Assembly (NCBI GenBank): GCA_002709045.1
Contig: PAPJ01000018.1
Location: forward strand, 1 to 54,983
Source of the DNA: Planctomycetaceae bacterium
GTDB lineage: Bacteria; Planctomycetota; Planctomycetia; Pirellulales; Pirellulaceae
Direction of reading: 5' to 3'
DNA length: 54,983 bases
Translations under genes and position numbers: made by a program
Notes under the pieces: model-generated
The model's input: only the letters and a program-made list of their open reading frames with translations
What the model was told of the DNA's origin: nothing
Database searches by the model: none
Part shown: positions 35,953 to 44,348 of the stretch, in pieces
Position numbering within the stretch: position 1 is the stretch's first letter
Layout: each line of letters starts with the position of its first letter

Positions 35953-37029
35953 ATGCGAGAACTTTCTCAACAACTCGAAGCACTTGTTGAATCCGGGCAG
36001 CAAACCGTCTATTGCCGCTTAGTACAAACTCGCGGAAGCACACCGCAAAAGCCCGGAGCTACGATGCTAATCTATCCTGACGGCTCTCAAGCCGGAACAC
36101 TGGGAGGCGGTTGCGTAGAAGCGGAAGTCAAACGAACTGCACTGACCTGTCTCGAGGAAAATAGAGCCCGCATCGCCAAATTCCAACTCGATCATGACTA
36201 TGGATGGGATGATGGTTTGATTTGCGGCGGACACATGCAAATCCTTATTCAACCAATCATAGATGATGGAAGCCGCAGTTATATCGGACAGCTTTGCCAA
36301 CTACTCAACGCTGCTCCCGGATTCACCGAAGTTATTCATTATGATATCGAAATAGAAGAAGAGACTCCAACCGTGCTTCTGTTTGATGAACAACAACAGC
36401 TACAGGCATCATTAGGTCCTGGAGGGAGTGATCTGGAGCAGGAGGCATGTAAACATCTTGTTCCACTCCAAGGCAGACCACGCCCCTATCAGCGTGATGG
36501 TTTAGCTTTTCTGCCATTGGTGGAGCGCTGCCAACTGGTGATCGTCGGTGGCGGACATATTGGTCAGGCTGTCTCTAATATGGCTGTCCATCTAGAATTT
36601 GATGTCACAGTAATCGACGATCGTGAGTCTATTATTTCTTCAGAGCGATTTCCCTATGTGCGTCAGCGAATTGCCGGTGATATCGAACAAATCCTTCCCG
36701 ATTTAAAGATCACACCGCACACTTACTGTCTGATTGTTACGCGTGGTCACAATCATGACCAGCGAGCACTTTATCACCTTGCCGATCGCGGAGCGCGATA
36801 CGTAGGTCTGATTGGTTCGCGGCGAAAAATTAAACTTATCTTCGATGATCTACTCGATGCCGGTATCTCGCGCGAGGCACTTAACAAGGTTCACGCACCA
36901 CTGGGGATTAATATCGGTTCGCAGACAGTATCTGAAATTGCCGTCAGCATTTGCGCTGAACTTGTCTCACATCGAAATCGTGATGGATTCATCCCCGGTC
37001 GTCCTGATGGAGTTGAGCTGCCAGCATGA
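35953..37029 (+). CDS. XdhC/CoxI family molybdenum-enzyme maturation protein
   Basis: 358 residues. The N-terminal XdhC/CoxI domain has TRGSTPQKPGATML, GTLGGGCVEAEV and GWDDGLICGGHMQI. The C-terminal Rossmann domain has VIVGGGHIGQAV, VTRGHNHDQRAL and RYVGLIGSRRKI. These proteins bind Moco and insert the sulfurated cofactor into xanthine dehydrogenase-type hydroxylases. It overlaps the next gene by 4 bases (ATGA), so they are translationally coupled. No molybdenum hydroxylase lies in the window. Confidence 0.93.
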   Translation: MRELSQQLEALVESGQQTVYCRLVQTRGSTPQKPGATMLIYPDGSQAGTLGGGCVEAEVKRTALTCLEENRARIAKFQLDHDYGWDDGLICGGHMQILIQPIIDDGSRSYIGQLCQLLNAAPGFTEVIHYDIEIEEETPTVLLFDEQQQLQASLGPGGSDLEQEACKHLVPLQGRPRPYQRDGLAFLPLVERCQLVIVGGGHIGQAVSNMAVHLEFDVTVIDDRESIISSERFPYVRQRIAGDIEQILPDLKITPHTYCLIVTRGHNHDQRALYHLADRGARYVGLIGSRRKIKLIFDDLLDAGISREALNKVHAPLGINIGSQTVSEIAVSICAELVSHRNRDGFIPGRPDGVELPA

Positions 37030-37610
37030 ATTTTGTTGCCATCATCCCCGCAGCCGGATTAAGTCGGCGGATGGGTGAGCCGAAACTGCTCAAACATTTC
37101 GAAGGTGAGTCATTGATTAATCATGTGCTTAATGCCTGGCTGGTCAGTGGCGTGCAGCGAATTGTTGTTGTTGTACGAGAAGATGATACTGAACTACGTG
37201 AACATCTCAGACAATTTGATGTGGATGTGGTCATCGCTGATCCGCCTCCTGAGCAAATGAAAGACACGGTACTGGCTGGAATTCAGTACACCGCAGAACA
37301 TTACCCTATGGGTGTCAACGACGCTTTCCTATTAGCTCCGGCAGATATGCCTTACCTTTCACCATGGCTTATTGATCAGGTACTAGAACAACATAATCCG
37401 GACGCCGCCGCCATTGTTGCTCCGTCATTCGAGGGAATTAAAGGCCACCCCACCCTGTTCCCATGGCCTTTTGTTACCGGAGTTTATCAACTCAGCAGTG
37501 ATCAGGGGCTCAATGCACTATGGGATCTCTTTTACGGACGAACATTCGAAGTTGCTGACAACGCTCCGCTTATCGATCTCGACACACCTGAAGACTGGCA
37601 ACAAAAATAG
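37026..37610 (+). CDS. MocA-like molybdenum cofactor nucleotidyltransferase
   Basis: 194 residues. A MobA/MocA-type fold: AIIPAAGLSRRMGEPKLL at the N-terminus (GTP/CTP-binding), LAPADMPYLSPWL in the middle and GHPTLFPW near residue 140. It probably adds CMP to molybdopterin to make the MCD form used by xanthine dehydrogenase-family enzymes, which fits its overlap with the XdhC-like gene. CTP versus GTP preference is inferred from context only. Confidence 0.88.
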   Translation: MNFVAIIPAAGLSRRMGEPKLLKHFEGESLINHVLNAWLVSGVQRIVVVVREDDTELREHLRQFDVDVVIADPPPEQMKDTVLAGIQYTAEHYPMGVNDAFLLAPADMPYLSPWLIDQVLEQHNPDAAAIVAPSFEGIKGHPTLFPWPFVTGVYQLSSDQGLNALWDLFYGRTFEVADNAPLIDLDTPEDWQQK

Positions 37611-37637
37611 CCGCGGCCGAGGGAAAATTCCGCAATC

Positions 37638-38696
37638 TTAGTTATCATCAATATTAAATGACTTCTTGAGATAGCTGGCTCGGTGAACATTACGATCGGC
37701 AATATCCAGTTTTCCACCAACCATTTTTTGCAGATGAGCCGGCTGTGTCTGCAGGAACAGTCGGTTGAGCATCGGCAAATCGACTTCGATCAGACCTAGA
37801 TTCACACCTAATCGAATACTCGATAACAGATGCATTGTTTCTTCGCTACTGATTGTCTTTGCGTTCTGAAGAATACCATGAGCACGGCTGACACGATCAC
37901 TCAATTCATCTCTGCTCTCACGCAATAGAAAATCCCGGGCTTTACGTTCGTACTCGATCATGACCGGAATTACTTCGTTAACCTGCTGCACCAACTCAAT
38001 CTCACTTTTACCTAAAGTGATCTGATTACTGATCTGGTAGAAATCACCCATGGCTTCAGATCCTTCACCATAAAGCCCTCGGACCGCCAAATTGATCTTT
38101 TGCAGGCTACGAAATACTTTTTCAAGTTCACGGGTCATGACCAACGCCGGCAGGTGCAGCATGACACTCACTCGCATTCCGGTGCCTACGTTTGTGGGAC
38201 AAGCGGTGAGATAACCAAAGCGGGGATGAAAAGCATAGTGCAGACATGAATCAACAAAATCATCGATCGCATTAATACGATGCCAGGTCTCTGTCAAATC
38301 CAATCCGCTCTGTACTGCCTGAATTCTTAGATGATCCTCTTCATTGATCATCACACTAAATTTTTCATCCGAGTCGATCAGGACGCTACGTGCACCATTA
38401 CTTTCAGCCAGTTCACGGCTAATCAGTTGTCTCTCCACCAGAAACTGACGGTCCAAATCATTCATTTCGTCAATGCGGCAATAACTAACGGGATCACTCC
38501 ACTTGGAATCCTGATTGATCAACTCAGCTACACGACTTTCGATCGCGGATTTATCAGTATCCGAACATTTCCGTACAAAAGGAAATTCACACAGATTCCG
38601 GGCCAAGCGGATACGTGAACTAATCACAATATCCGATTCAGGCCCCGTGCCTTTCAACCACTCGCCACCTTTTCCGACTAACTCATCCAAAAACAC
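37638..38696 (-). CDS. mcsB: Protein arginine kinase
   Basis: 352 residues from a GTG at 38694-38696, with AGAGGT seven bases upstream. McsB phosphorylates arginines in proteins and marks them for ClpCP degradation in Firmicutes. The ATP:guanido phosphotransferase signature CPTNVGTGMRVSVMLHLPAL is present, as is SSRIRLARN. The C-terminal allosteric phosphoarginine-binding motif, RDXXRA in Firmicutes, appears as RNVHRA near residue 336. mcsA is 10 bp upstream. No ctsR or clpC is adjacent. Confidence 0.95.
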   Translation of the reverse strand: MFLDELVGKGGEWLKGTGPESDIVISSRIRLARNLCEFPFVRKCSDTDKSAIESRVAELINQDSKWSDPVSYCRIDEMNDLDRQFLVERQLISRELAESNGARSVLIDSDEKFSVMINEEDHLRIQAVQSGLDLTETWHRINAIDDFVDSCLHYAFHPRFGYLTACPTNVGTGMRVSVMLHLPALVMTRELEKVFRSLQKINLAVRGLYGEGSEAMGDFYQISNQITLGKSEIELVQQVNEVIPVMIEYERKARDFLLRESRDELSDRVSRAHGILQNAKTISSEETMHLLSSIRLGVNLGLIEVDLPMLNRLFLQTQPAHLQKMVGGKLDIADRNVHRASYLKKSFNIDDN

Positions 38697-38706
38697 AATC
38701 TACCTC

Positions 38707-39216
38707 TTAGCCGGAATGTTCTTCTTCGATTCCGGCGATTTGATCTCTTAATAGTGAGGCCTTTTCGTAGTCCTCAACCTGAATCGCCTGTTCTATTTCA
38801 CGTCGCAGACGAATTAACTCTGTTCGCTTGTCTGTTCCTTCGGCTGCTCCCCGTGGCTTTTTGCCCACATGCGTTGTTGCAGAATGGATATTTGAAATGA
38901 TCGGATCAATTTCGTCTTCAAAACATATATAGTCATGTGGACAACCAAGTCGCCCCACATGACGAAACTCATAAAACGTGATGCCGCACAAAGGACAAGC
39001 CTGTTCATCAAGTTTTGCAAGCTGCTCAGCCGCTTCATTGATTTTGAGGTGCTGCGCCAATGCTCCGGCAATGGAGGGCACATCATCTTCGGTGACATCT
39101 GCCTGCATGAGATAAGTACGGGCATGTTCCTCACAAAGATGTAATTCTTCCGGCACTTCATCTGTCAATTCAGTGATGTGAAAGGTGGCTGGTTTTTCGC
39201 AGTGCTGGCACTTCAT
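38707..39216 (-). CDS. mcsA: McsA-like zinc-finger and UVR-motif activator of the arginine kinase
   Basis: 169 residues from the ATG at 39214-39216 (a TTG directly precedes it). Zinc-binding motifs are CQHC (N-terminus), CEEH, CPLC and CPHDYIC. A C-terminal UVR motif (LRREIEQAIQVEDYEKASLLRDQI) is of the kind found in UvrB/UvrC and McsA and interacts with Clp ATPases. It sits immediately upstream of mcsB and is expected to activate it. The pair lies at the head of a minus-strand unit divergent from trpE. Confidence 0.92.
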   Translation of the reverse strand: MKCQHCEKPATFHITELTDEVPEELHLCEEHARTYLMQADVTEDDVPSIAGALAQHLKINEAAEQLAKLDEQACPLCGITFYEFRHVGRLGCPHDYICFEDEIDPIISNIHSATTHVGKKPRGAAEGTDKRTELIRLRREIEQAIQVEDYEKASLLRDQIAGIEEEHSG

Positions 39217-39455
39217 CAAACATTATCCACAATATTGAAATCGGCTCCTCAAAGGTTGACTTGATTTTGGAGAATCCAGTCATCAGGGGAGTATCAGCAA
39301 ATTAAAAATCTGTTCAAAATAGGAACTGAGGGTGTTAAATAACAGTCGCTGTTCCCGTAATGCAGTAATAACTGTTAGGATTCTATCAGTGGGAAACAGC
39401 CTGTCAAGAATACCCTACAGCACCTCATTATATCGTTCAACTCAACCTGCGTTCT

Positions 39456-40952
39456 ATGTCACATTCGCCAAACTTTGAAGCTTTTGCTGATCTTGCCAAA
39501 GACCATGATCTGGTTCCTGTCTACCGCTGCATGCTGAGCGATGGTCTAACCCCTGTCTCTGCATTTCAAAAACTGGATGACGGTAACGATGCTTGTCTGT
39601 TTGAAAGTGTGATTGGCGGGGAAAAAGTTGGACGCCACAGCATTCTTGCCACGAATCCATTCATGGTTATCAACGCTTGTGGCAATGAAGTTACCGTAAT
39701 ACGGGACGGTCAACACGAAAATTATTACTCCGAGAATCCTCTCGATAATTTACGACAGTTAGTAGACTCGTTCAAAGCTCCGCAACTTGATGAACTCCCT
39801 CCGTTTAACGGCGGCGCGATCGGGTATGCCGGCTACGATGTGATCCGCTATGTTGAGAATCTGCCGAATCCCCCTGAAAATGATCGCCAAATCCCGGACA
39901 TGACTTTCGGATTCTATGATTCACTTGTGGTTTTCGACAACGTCAATAAAACTATGTTCGTGATCGTCATGGCACGATTGGATAAACATGACGGAGAGGC
40001 TCGTAATGCATACGACGAAGCAATTGCCCGCGTCGATCATCTTGTGGAAAAGCTTTCCGCGCCGGCTCAACTTACCATGGCCGACATCAACACTTCCGGT
40101 GACGCTGAAACTCTGAAATACAGCTCCAATTTTGAACAAAGTGAATTTGAAGAGGCGGTGCACAAGTGTGTCGATTACATTCGGGCTGGTGATATTTTTC
40201 AGGTTGTCATCAGCCAGCGGCTGGAAATGGAACTGGATGTAGAGCCGGTCGAACTATACCGTTCACTAAGAGTCGTTAATCCTAGTCCATTTATGTTTTT
40301 CCTACGCACCAATAAGGTGACACTTGTCGGAAGTTCACCTGAGATCATGTGCCGAGTTGTGGACGGCAAAGTGACCGTCCGCCCTCTGGCAGGGACACGA
40401 CCTCGCGGAGCTACAGAGGAAGAAGATCAGCAACTCGCTGACGAACTTCTAGCTGACCCTAAAGAACGAGCTGAACATGTGATGCTGGTCGACCTCGGAC
40501 GTAACGACGTCGGACGAATCGCCCAATACCGATCTGTCGAACTTTCTGATGTGATGGTTATTGAACGATATAGCCACGTTATGCATATCACCTCCAATGT
40601 CACGGGTCAACTGAGAGACGATAAAGACGCCTTCGATGCGCTGGCTGCCTGTTTACCGGCAGGTACCGTTTCAGGAGCTCCCAAAGTTCGTGCTATGGAA
40701 GTCATCGACGAATTGGAACGACATCGCCGGGGGCCATACGCAGGAGCGGTTGGCTATATCGATTACGTCGGGAATATGGACACCTGTATCGCACTGCGCA
40801 CCTTCGTAATTAAAGACGACAAGCTATATGTACAGGCCGGAGCAGGAATTGTCGCTGACAGTCAACCTGAAATGGAATATCAGGAAACGCTCAATAAAGC
40901 TCGAGGGCTACTCAAAGCCGTTGAAATCACAGCCAAACGCTCGCAGTTGTAA
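39456..40952 (+). CDS. trpE: Anthranilate synthase component I
   Basis: 498 residues, the usual length. TrpE turns chorismate to anthranilate, with ammonia from TrpG. The N-terminal Trp-binding region starts near [15 protein letters not shown]. The chorismate domain carries [40 protein letters not shown] and [23 protein letters not shown], all characteristic. It is separated from trpBA by about 5 kb and on its own transcript. No trpG is adjacent. Confidence 0.95.
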   Translation: MSHSPNFEAFADLAKDHDLVPVYRCMLSDGLTPVSAFQKLDDGNDACLFESVIGGEKVGRHSILATNPFMVINACGNEVTVIRDGQHENYYSENPLDNLRQLVDSFKAPQLDELPPFNGGAIGYAGYDVIRYVENLPNPPENDRQIPDMTFGFYDSLVVFDNVNKTMFVIVMARLDKHDGEARNAYDEAIARVDHLVEKLSAPAQLTMADINTSGDAETLKYSSNFEQSEFEEAVHKCVDYIRAGDIFQVVISQRLEMELDVEPVELYRSLRVVNPSPFMFFLRTNKVTLVGSSPEIMCRVVDGKVTVRPLAGTRPRGATEEEDQQLADELLADPKERAEHVMLVDLGRNDVGRIAQYRSVELSDVMVIERYSHVMHITSNVTGQLRDDKDAFDALAACLPAGTVSGAPKVRAMEVIDELERHRRGPYAGAVGYIDYVGNMDTCIALRTFVIKDDKLYVQAGAGIVADSQPEMEYQETLNKARGLLKAVEITAKRSQL

Positions 40953-41004
40953 GCTCACCCAAAACCGCTGCCAAAAATTTGGTAATAAGACGCACAGATG
41001 ATAA

Positions 41005-41187
41005 TCAGGACTGTTCGCGCAGCGTCATGAAGCTGATAACACCTAAACCTAAAGCGCCTAAAACCGCACCAATATCCATCAACATACTTGCTCTGGAGAA
41101 GGGAATCTTGATTGCTAGATCAAGTGCGAAGAGTAGCAGCAACAGTACAGCTACCGACAATCCAAAAATACACATGATTTTTGACAC
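41005..41187 (-). CDS. Small two-helix membrane protein
   Basis: 60 residues from a GTG at 41185-41187 with AAGGAA upstream; an ATG four codons on is an alternative. It has a hydrophobic helix at about 5-25 (IFGLSVAVLLLLLFALDLAI), a basic loop, and a second helix at about 35-54 (LMDIGAVLGALGLGVISFM). Composition and two clean helices support a real gene. The family is not recognised. It is convergent with trpE across 52 bp. Confidence 0.6.
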   Translation of the reverse strand: MSKIMCIFGLSVAVLLLLLFALDLAIKIPFSRASMLMDIGAVLGALGLGVISFMTLREQS

Positions 41188-41447
41188 TCTTCAATTTCCT
41201 TGATTACTGTAATCCGAGATTCTGTCTATTTTCCGTTCCGACTCCATAAGTCCAAAAACTTTTGTTGTCGAGCAAATAGTATAATCCACCAAAAATGATT
41301 AACGCGACACGGATTTACCACTTTTCATTCATAAATCCTGTGTATTCTATCGTTTAACTACAAACTCCGGTCGAGTAGAACAAACAGATATTTATTTTCC
41401 TCTTAAACAATCTTTATGTAGCCCGCTCAAAAAGCAAAATTATCGTC

Positions 41448-42623
41448 ATGATTGAATCAACCGTCAGTCAGCAATTAAGAGAACAAATGCCAGTGGCTAA
41501 AACTCTGGCCTACCTCGATCATGCAGCTGTCGCACCATTACCCAAAGTGACCGCTGAGTCCATGCAGTCATGGCTTGACGAAGCGACTAGTCAGGGAGAC
41601 CTTTGCTGGCCGCAATGGGCAAAACGCGTGGAAGTGATCCGAGGCAATGTTGCTAAGTTAATCGGATCCAATGCAGATGAAATCGCGTTTACTCCCAATA
41701 CTTCAACCGGTATCAATTATGTTGCCGAAGGCTTCCCCTGGAACGATGGTGAAAATATTGTCACCTTCGCCAACGAGTTTCCAACCAATCTTTACCCCTG
41801 GATGAATCTTCAGTCGCGTGGTGTAACCACAAGAACCGTTGAGATTGAACAAGGGATCCCAGATCTCAATCGTCTCTTTGATTGCTGTGACCAGCGAACT
41901 CGCGTAATCTCTCTAAGCTGGGTTTCCTACAGCAGCGGTTACCGGTTCACCAAAGAACAGCTTCAGTCGATTGTTGAGGAAGCCCATCAACGCGGCATTT
42001 ACGTCATGCTCGATGCTATTCAAGGCTTAGGGATTTTTCCGTTAGATGTCACTGACTTAAAAATCGATTTTTTAGCAGCCGATGGGCATAAGTGGATGTT
42101 GGGTCCGGAAGGAGCCGGGATTTTCTATATGCGTAAACAGCACCTTGACCTATTACGCCCGTTGATGGTCGGGTGGAATTCAGTGGCCAGTCCTTTTAAC
42201 TTCAGCAAAATCGACTGGAAGCCCAGACAACAGGCAGCTCGCTATGAAGGCGGTTCACAAAACATGGTGGGGATTCACGGGTTCGGAGCCAGCCTAGAAC
42301 TACTTCAGGAACTTGGCGTCAGCCCAACAAAATCACCTGTGGCTGACGAAATACTTAACTATACACGTTGCGCACAGGAACAACTGAACGAACTCGGCGC
42401 TGAGATCTATGGTTCGCCCTTAACAACACAACAAAGCGGGATCACGTCCTTCACCATCCCCAATGTGGATTTGGCGCATTTGAGATCGCAATGCATGAAG
42501 TCCGGAATCATCCTAAGTCACCGCGACGGACGATTACGCATCAGTCCACATGCCTATAACAATCAGGATGATCTGAACCGGCTCCTGAATCTCATCCGGA
42601 CAATGCTACGACAGGCTGACTAA
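41448..42623 (+). CDS. Class V aminotransferase (PLP)
   Basis: 391 residues. PLP-binding Lys215 sits in AADGHKWMLGPEG, with Asp189 in VMLDAIQGLG, the class V (SufS/isopenicillin epimerase-like) arrangement. No active-site cysteine equivalent to that of cysteine desulfurases is obvious near the C-terminus, and the RYEGGSQNMVGIHG segment is typical of the uncharacterised subgroup. The substrate is unknown. It starts with ATG at 41448 after 260 bp of spacer and no isc/suf genes are near. Confidence 0.9.
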   Translation: MIESTVSQQLREQMPVAKTLAYLDHAAVAPLPKVTAESMQSWLDEATSQGDLCWPQWAKRVEVIRGNVAKLIGSNADEIAFTPNTSTGINYVAEGFPWNDGENIVTFANEFPTNLYPWMNLQSRGVTTRTVEIEQGIPDLNRLFDCCDQRTRVISLSWVSYSSGYRFTKEQLQSIVEEAHQRGIYVMLDAIQGLGIFPLDVTDLKIDFLAADGHKWMLGPEGAGIFYMRKQHLDLLRPLMVGWNSVASPFNFSKIDWKPRQQAARYEGGSQNMVGIHGFGASLELLQELGVSPTKSPVADEILNYTRCAQEQLNELGAEIYGSPLTTQQSGITSFTIPNVDLAHLRSQCMKSGIILSHRDGRLRISPHAYNNQDDLNRLLNLIRTMLRQAD

Positions 42624-42855
42624 ACTAAGATCAGCGATAGGTAAATAGCTTCAGCTATACTCAAAATCCTTATAATCGTCATAACTGAATGTCCCAGTGA
42701 TACATAGAATCTCTCAGTTCGCTAAGTCTTTGACTGGCTGACGTTAACAAGTCGATAAATCCTGTATCGAGCTTTCTACAACCCGCATTATCTATCTCAG
42801 TACTAAACTCAATAGATACCCATTACCTTTTCCCTTTATTGTTCGAGCTATTCGC

Positions 42856-43608
42856 GTGTCACTGACTCCACAAGTTCTTTTGTCGATCAATCTTCCGTCT
42901 TGTCGGACGCTTAGAAATGACGCATCACCCGCACGAAACGAGATCAAAGACCGCTTACTGCGAGAACTTGAAAATAACGATTTCGCTGCCTGCTGGATTG
43001 TCCACGACCAGCGTCTTGAAAACACTGCTGAAATCGCACAACTCTCCGATGCCTCACAGGAAGTCTCCGTCTATCTCAACGTAACAACAAGTCCAAATCA
43101 GCGAGCAGCACTTTCAACTCAACTAACGAACCTCACTGAGCGGAGTAGAAAATTGGGAGTACGCGTTACCACACTCAGCACTAATCAAAAAATTGATGAA
43201 GGCAATCTAAATCTCTTAGTACGAAACAGGATGTCGATGGTAAACCAGTATTGCGGAATTCAGAAAACTCTACGATCTATCAAATCTCTGGAGCCAAGTT
43301 CCTTACGATTTGGCATTTGGGAAGTCCCGGCTCCGCTTCAATGGACTAAACAAATCTCAAACCCTGTCGGTGAACTGATTCTCAAATCTGCTATGCGATT
43401 TCAAAGCAAGCGCCCATTCCAGCACATTCAAATAGATATCCAATCCATACTCAACAACAAAACATCGGTGAATAAAATTGCCCGACTTCTACGTTCGCTT
43501 AATAGAATGCGTGAACAAGGAAAAATCGAAGTCACTCCCATTCGTTCTGCAGCGATAGTTTTGCGTCAGCTACAGTTTAAACAGTCCAATCATATTCCGG
43601 CTGCATAA
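42856..43608 (+). CDS. Protein of unknown function
   Basis: 250 residues from a GTG at 42856; no Shine-Dalgarno sequence is visible. Soluble, with alternating hydrophobic strands and helices (LLRELENNDFAACWIVHDQ, VSVYLNVTTSP, LRFGIWEVPAPLQW). The arrangement is vaguely like a polysaccharide-deacetylase TIM barrel, with a HDQ at residues 54-56, but the metal motifs of that family are not evident, so I do not assign a function. Basic in its C-terminal third. It lies between the aminotransferase and coaD (convergent, 20 bp apart). Confidence 0.65.
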   Translation: MSLTPQVLLSINLPSCRTLRNDASPARNEIKDRLLRELENNDFAACWIVHDQRLENTAEIAQLSDASQEVSVYLNVTTSPNQRAALSTQLTNLTERSRKLGVRVTTLSTNQKIDEGNLNLLVRNRMSMVNQYCGIQKTLRSIKSLEPSSLRFGIWEVPAPLQWTKQISNPVGELILKSAMRFQSKRPFQHIQIDIQSILNNKTSVNKIARLLRSLNRMREQGKIEVTPIRSAAIVLRQLQFKQSNHIPAA

Positions 43609-43628
43609 GATACTTGGCAGTTGCTGCT

Positions 43629-44117
43629 TTAAGATGACATCTTTTCCCGCAGGCAGGCAATAATTTCCTCGGGCACAAAATGAGCCAGCATAGCATCGTC
43701 CGAAAATTGAGCGATTTGTTTAATGAGGGAACTTGAGACATGAGCAAACTCTTCATCTGCCATTAAAAATACCGTCTCAATATCCGGAGCCAACTGGCGG
43801 TTGGCCATCATCATGGTGAATTCAGCGGCTATGTCGGTCAACGGTCGTACCCCTCGTACCATGACTCGTGAATTCTGCTGATGAACAAAGTTTACGGCTA
43901 ATCCATCAAATGTCTCGACTACCACGTTGTCCCAACGCGAAGTAACCCGAGATACCAATTCTTTTCTTTCTTCCGGTGAGAATAATGACTTCTTCTCTAC
44001 GTTAATACCAATACCCACAACCAATGTGTCGAACATCTTACTCGATCGTTCGATAACATTGAGATGCCCAAGGGTGATGGGATCAAAGGAACCGGTATAA
44101 ACAGCAGTTTGACTCAT
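43629..44117 (-). CDS. coaD: Phosphopantetheine adenylyltransferase
   Basis: 162 residues. CoaD makes dephospho-CoA from 4'-phosphopantetheine and ATP. The cytidylyltransferase-like TGSFDPITLGHL is at residues 8-19, RGVRPLTDIAAEFTMM in the middle and HVSSSLIKQIA near residue 130. All are characteristic. Start ATG at 44115-44117, divergent from the vWA gene across 231 bp. Confidence 0.96.
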   Translation of the reverse strand: MSQTAVYTGSFDPITLGHLNVIERSSKMFDTLVVGIGINVEKKSLFSPEERKELVSRVTSRWDNVVVETFDGLAVNFVHQQNSRVMVRGVRPLTDIAAEFTMMMANRQLAPDIETVFLMADEEFAHVSSSLIKQIAQFSDDAMLAHFVPEEIIACLREKMSS

Positions 44118-44348
44118 TGGTATTAGTTTTAATAAGGGAACGGCGGATACAGTTAACCGTCTCTAACAATCATCATTGTAATCAGAGAGACTAAGCACTG
44201 ACGAGTCCTTAACTTTGCTGTTTCAGTCAGTCCTGAGGATAACGATTACTCAAGACGTAACCAAAGGTTTCACCTATAATTCAGGTAGTGCGAATCTGTT
44301 TCGACAGCTCGGGCTTTAAATACCGCCTGCTTTTCACATAACAATATC

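Noticed and set aside
41262..41285. Sigma-70 promoter (TTGTTG and TATAAT) ahead of the aminotransferase
   Set aside because: The spacer is only 12 bp, too short for a standard promoter.
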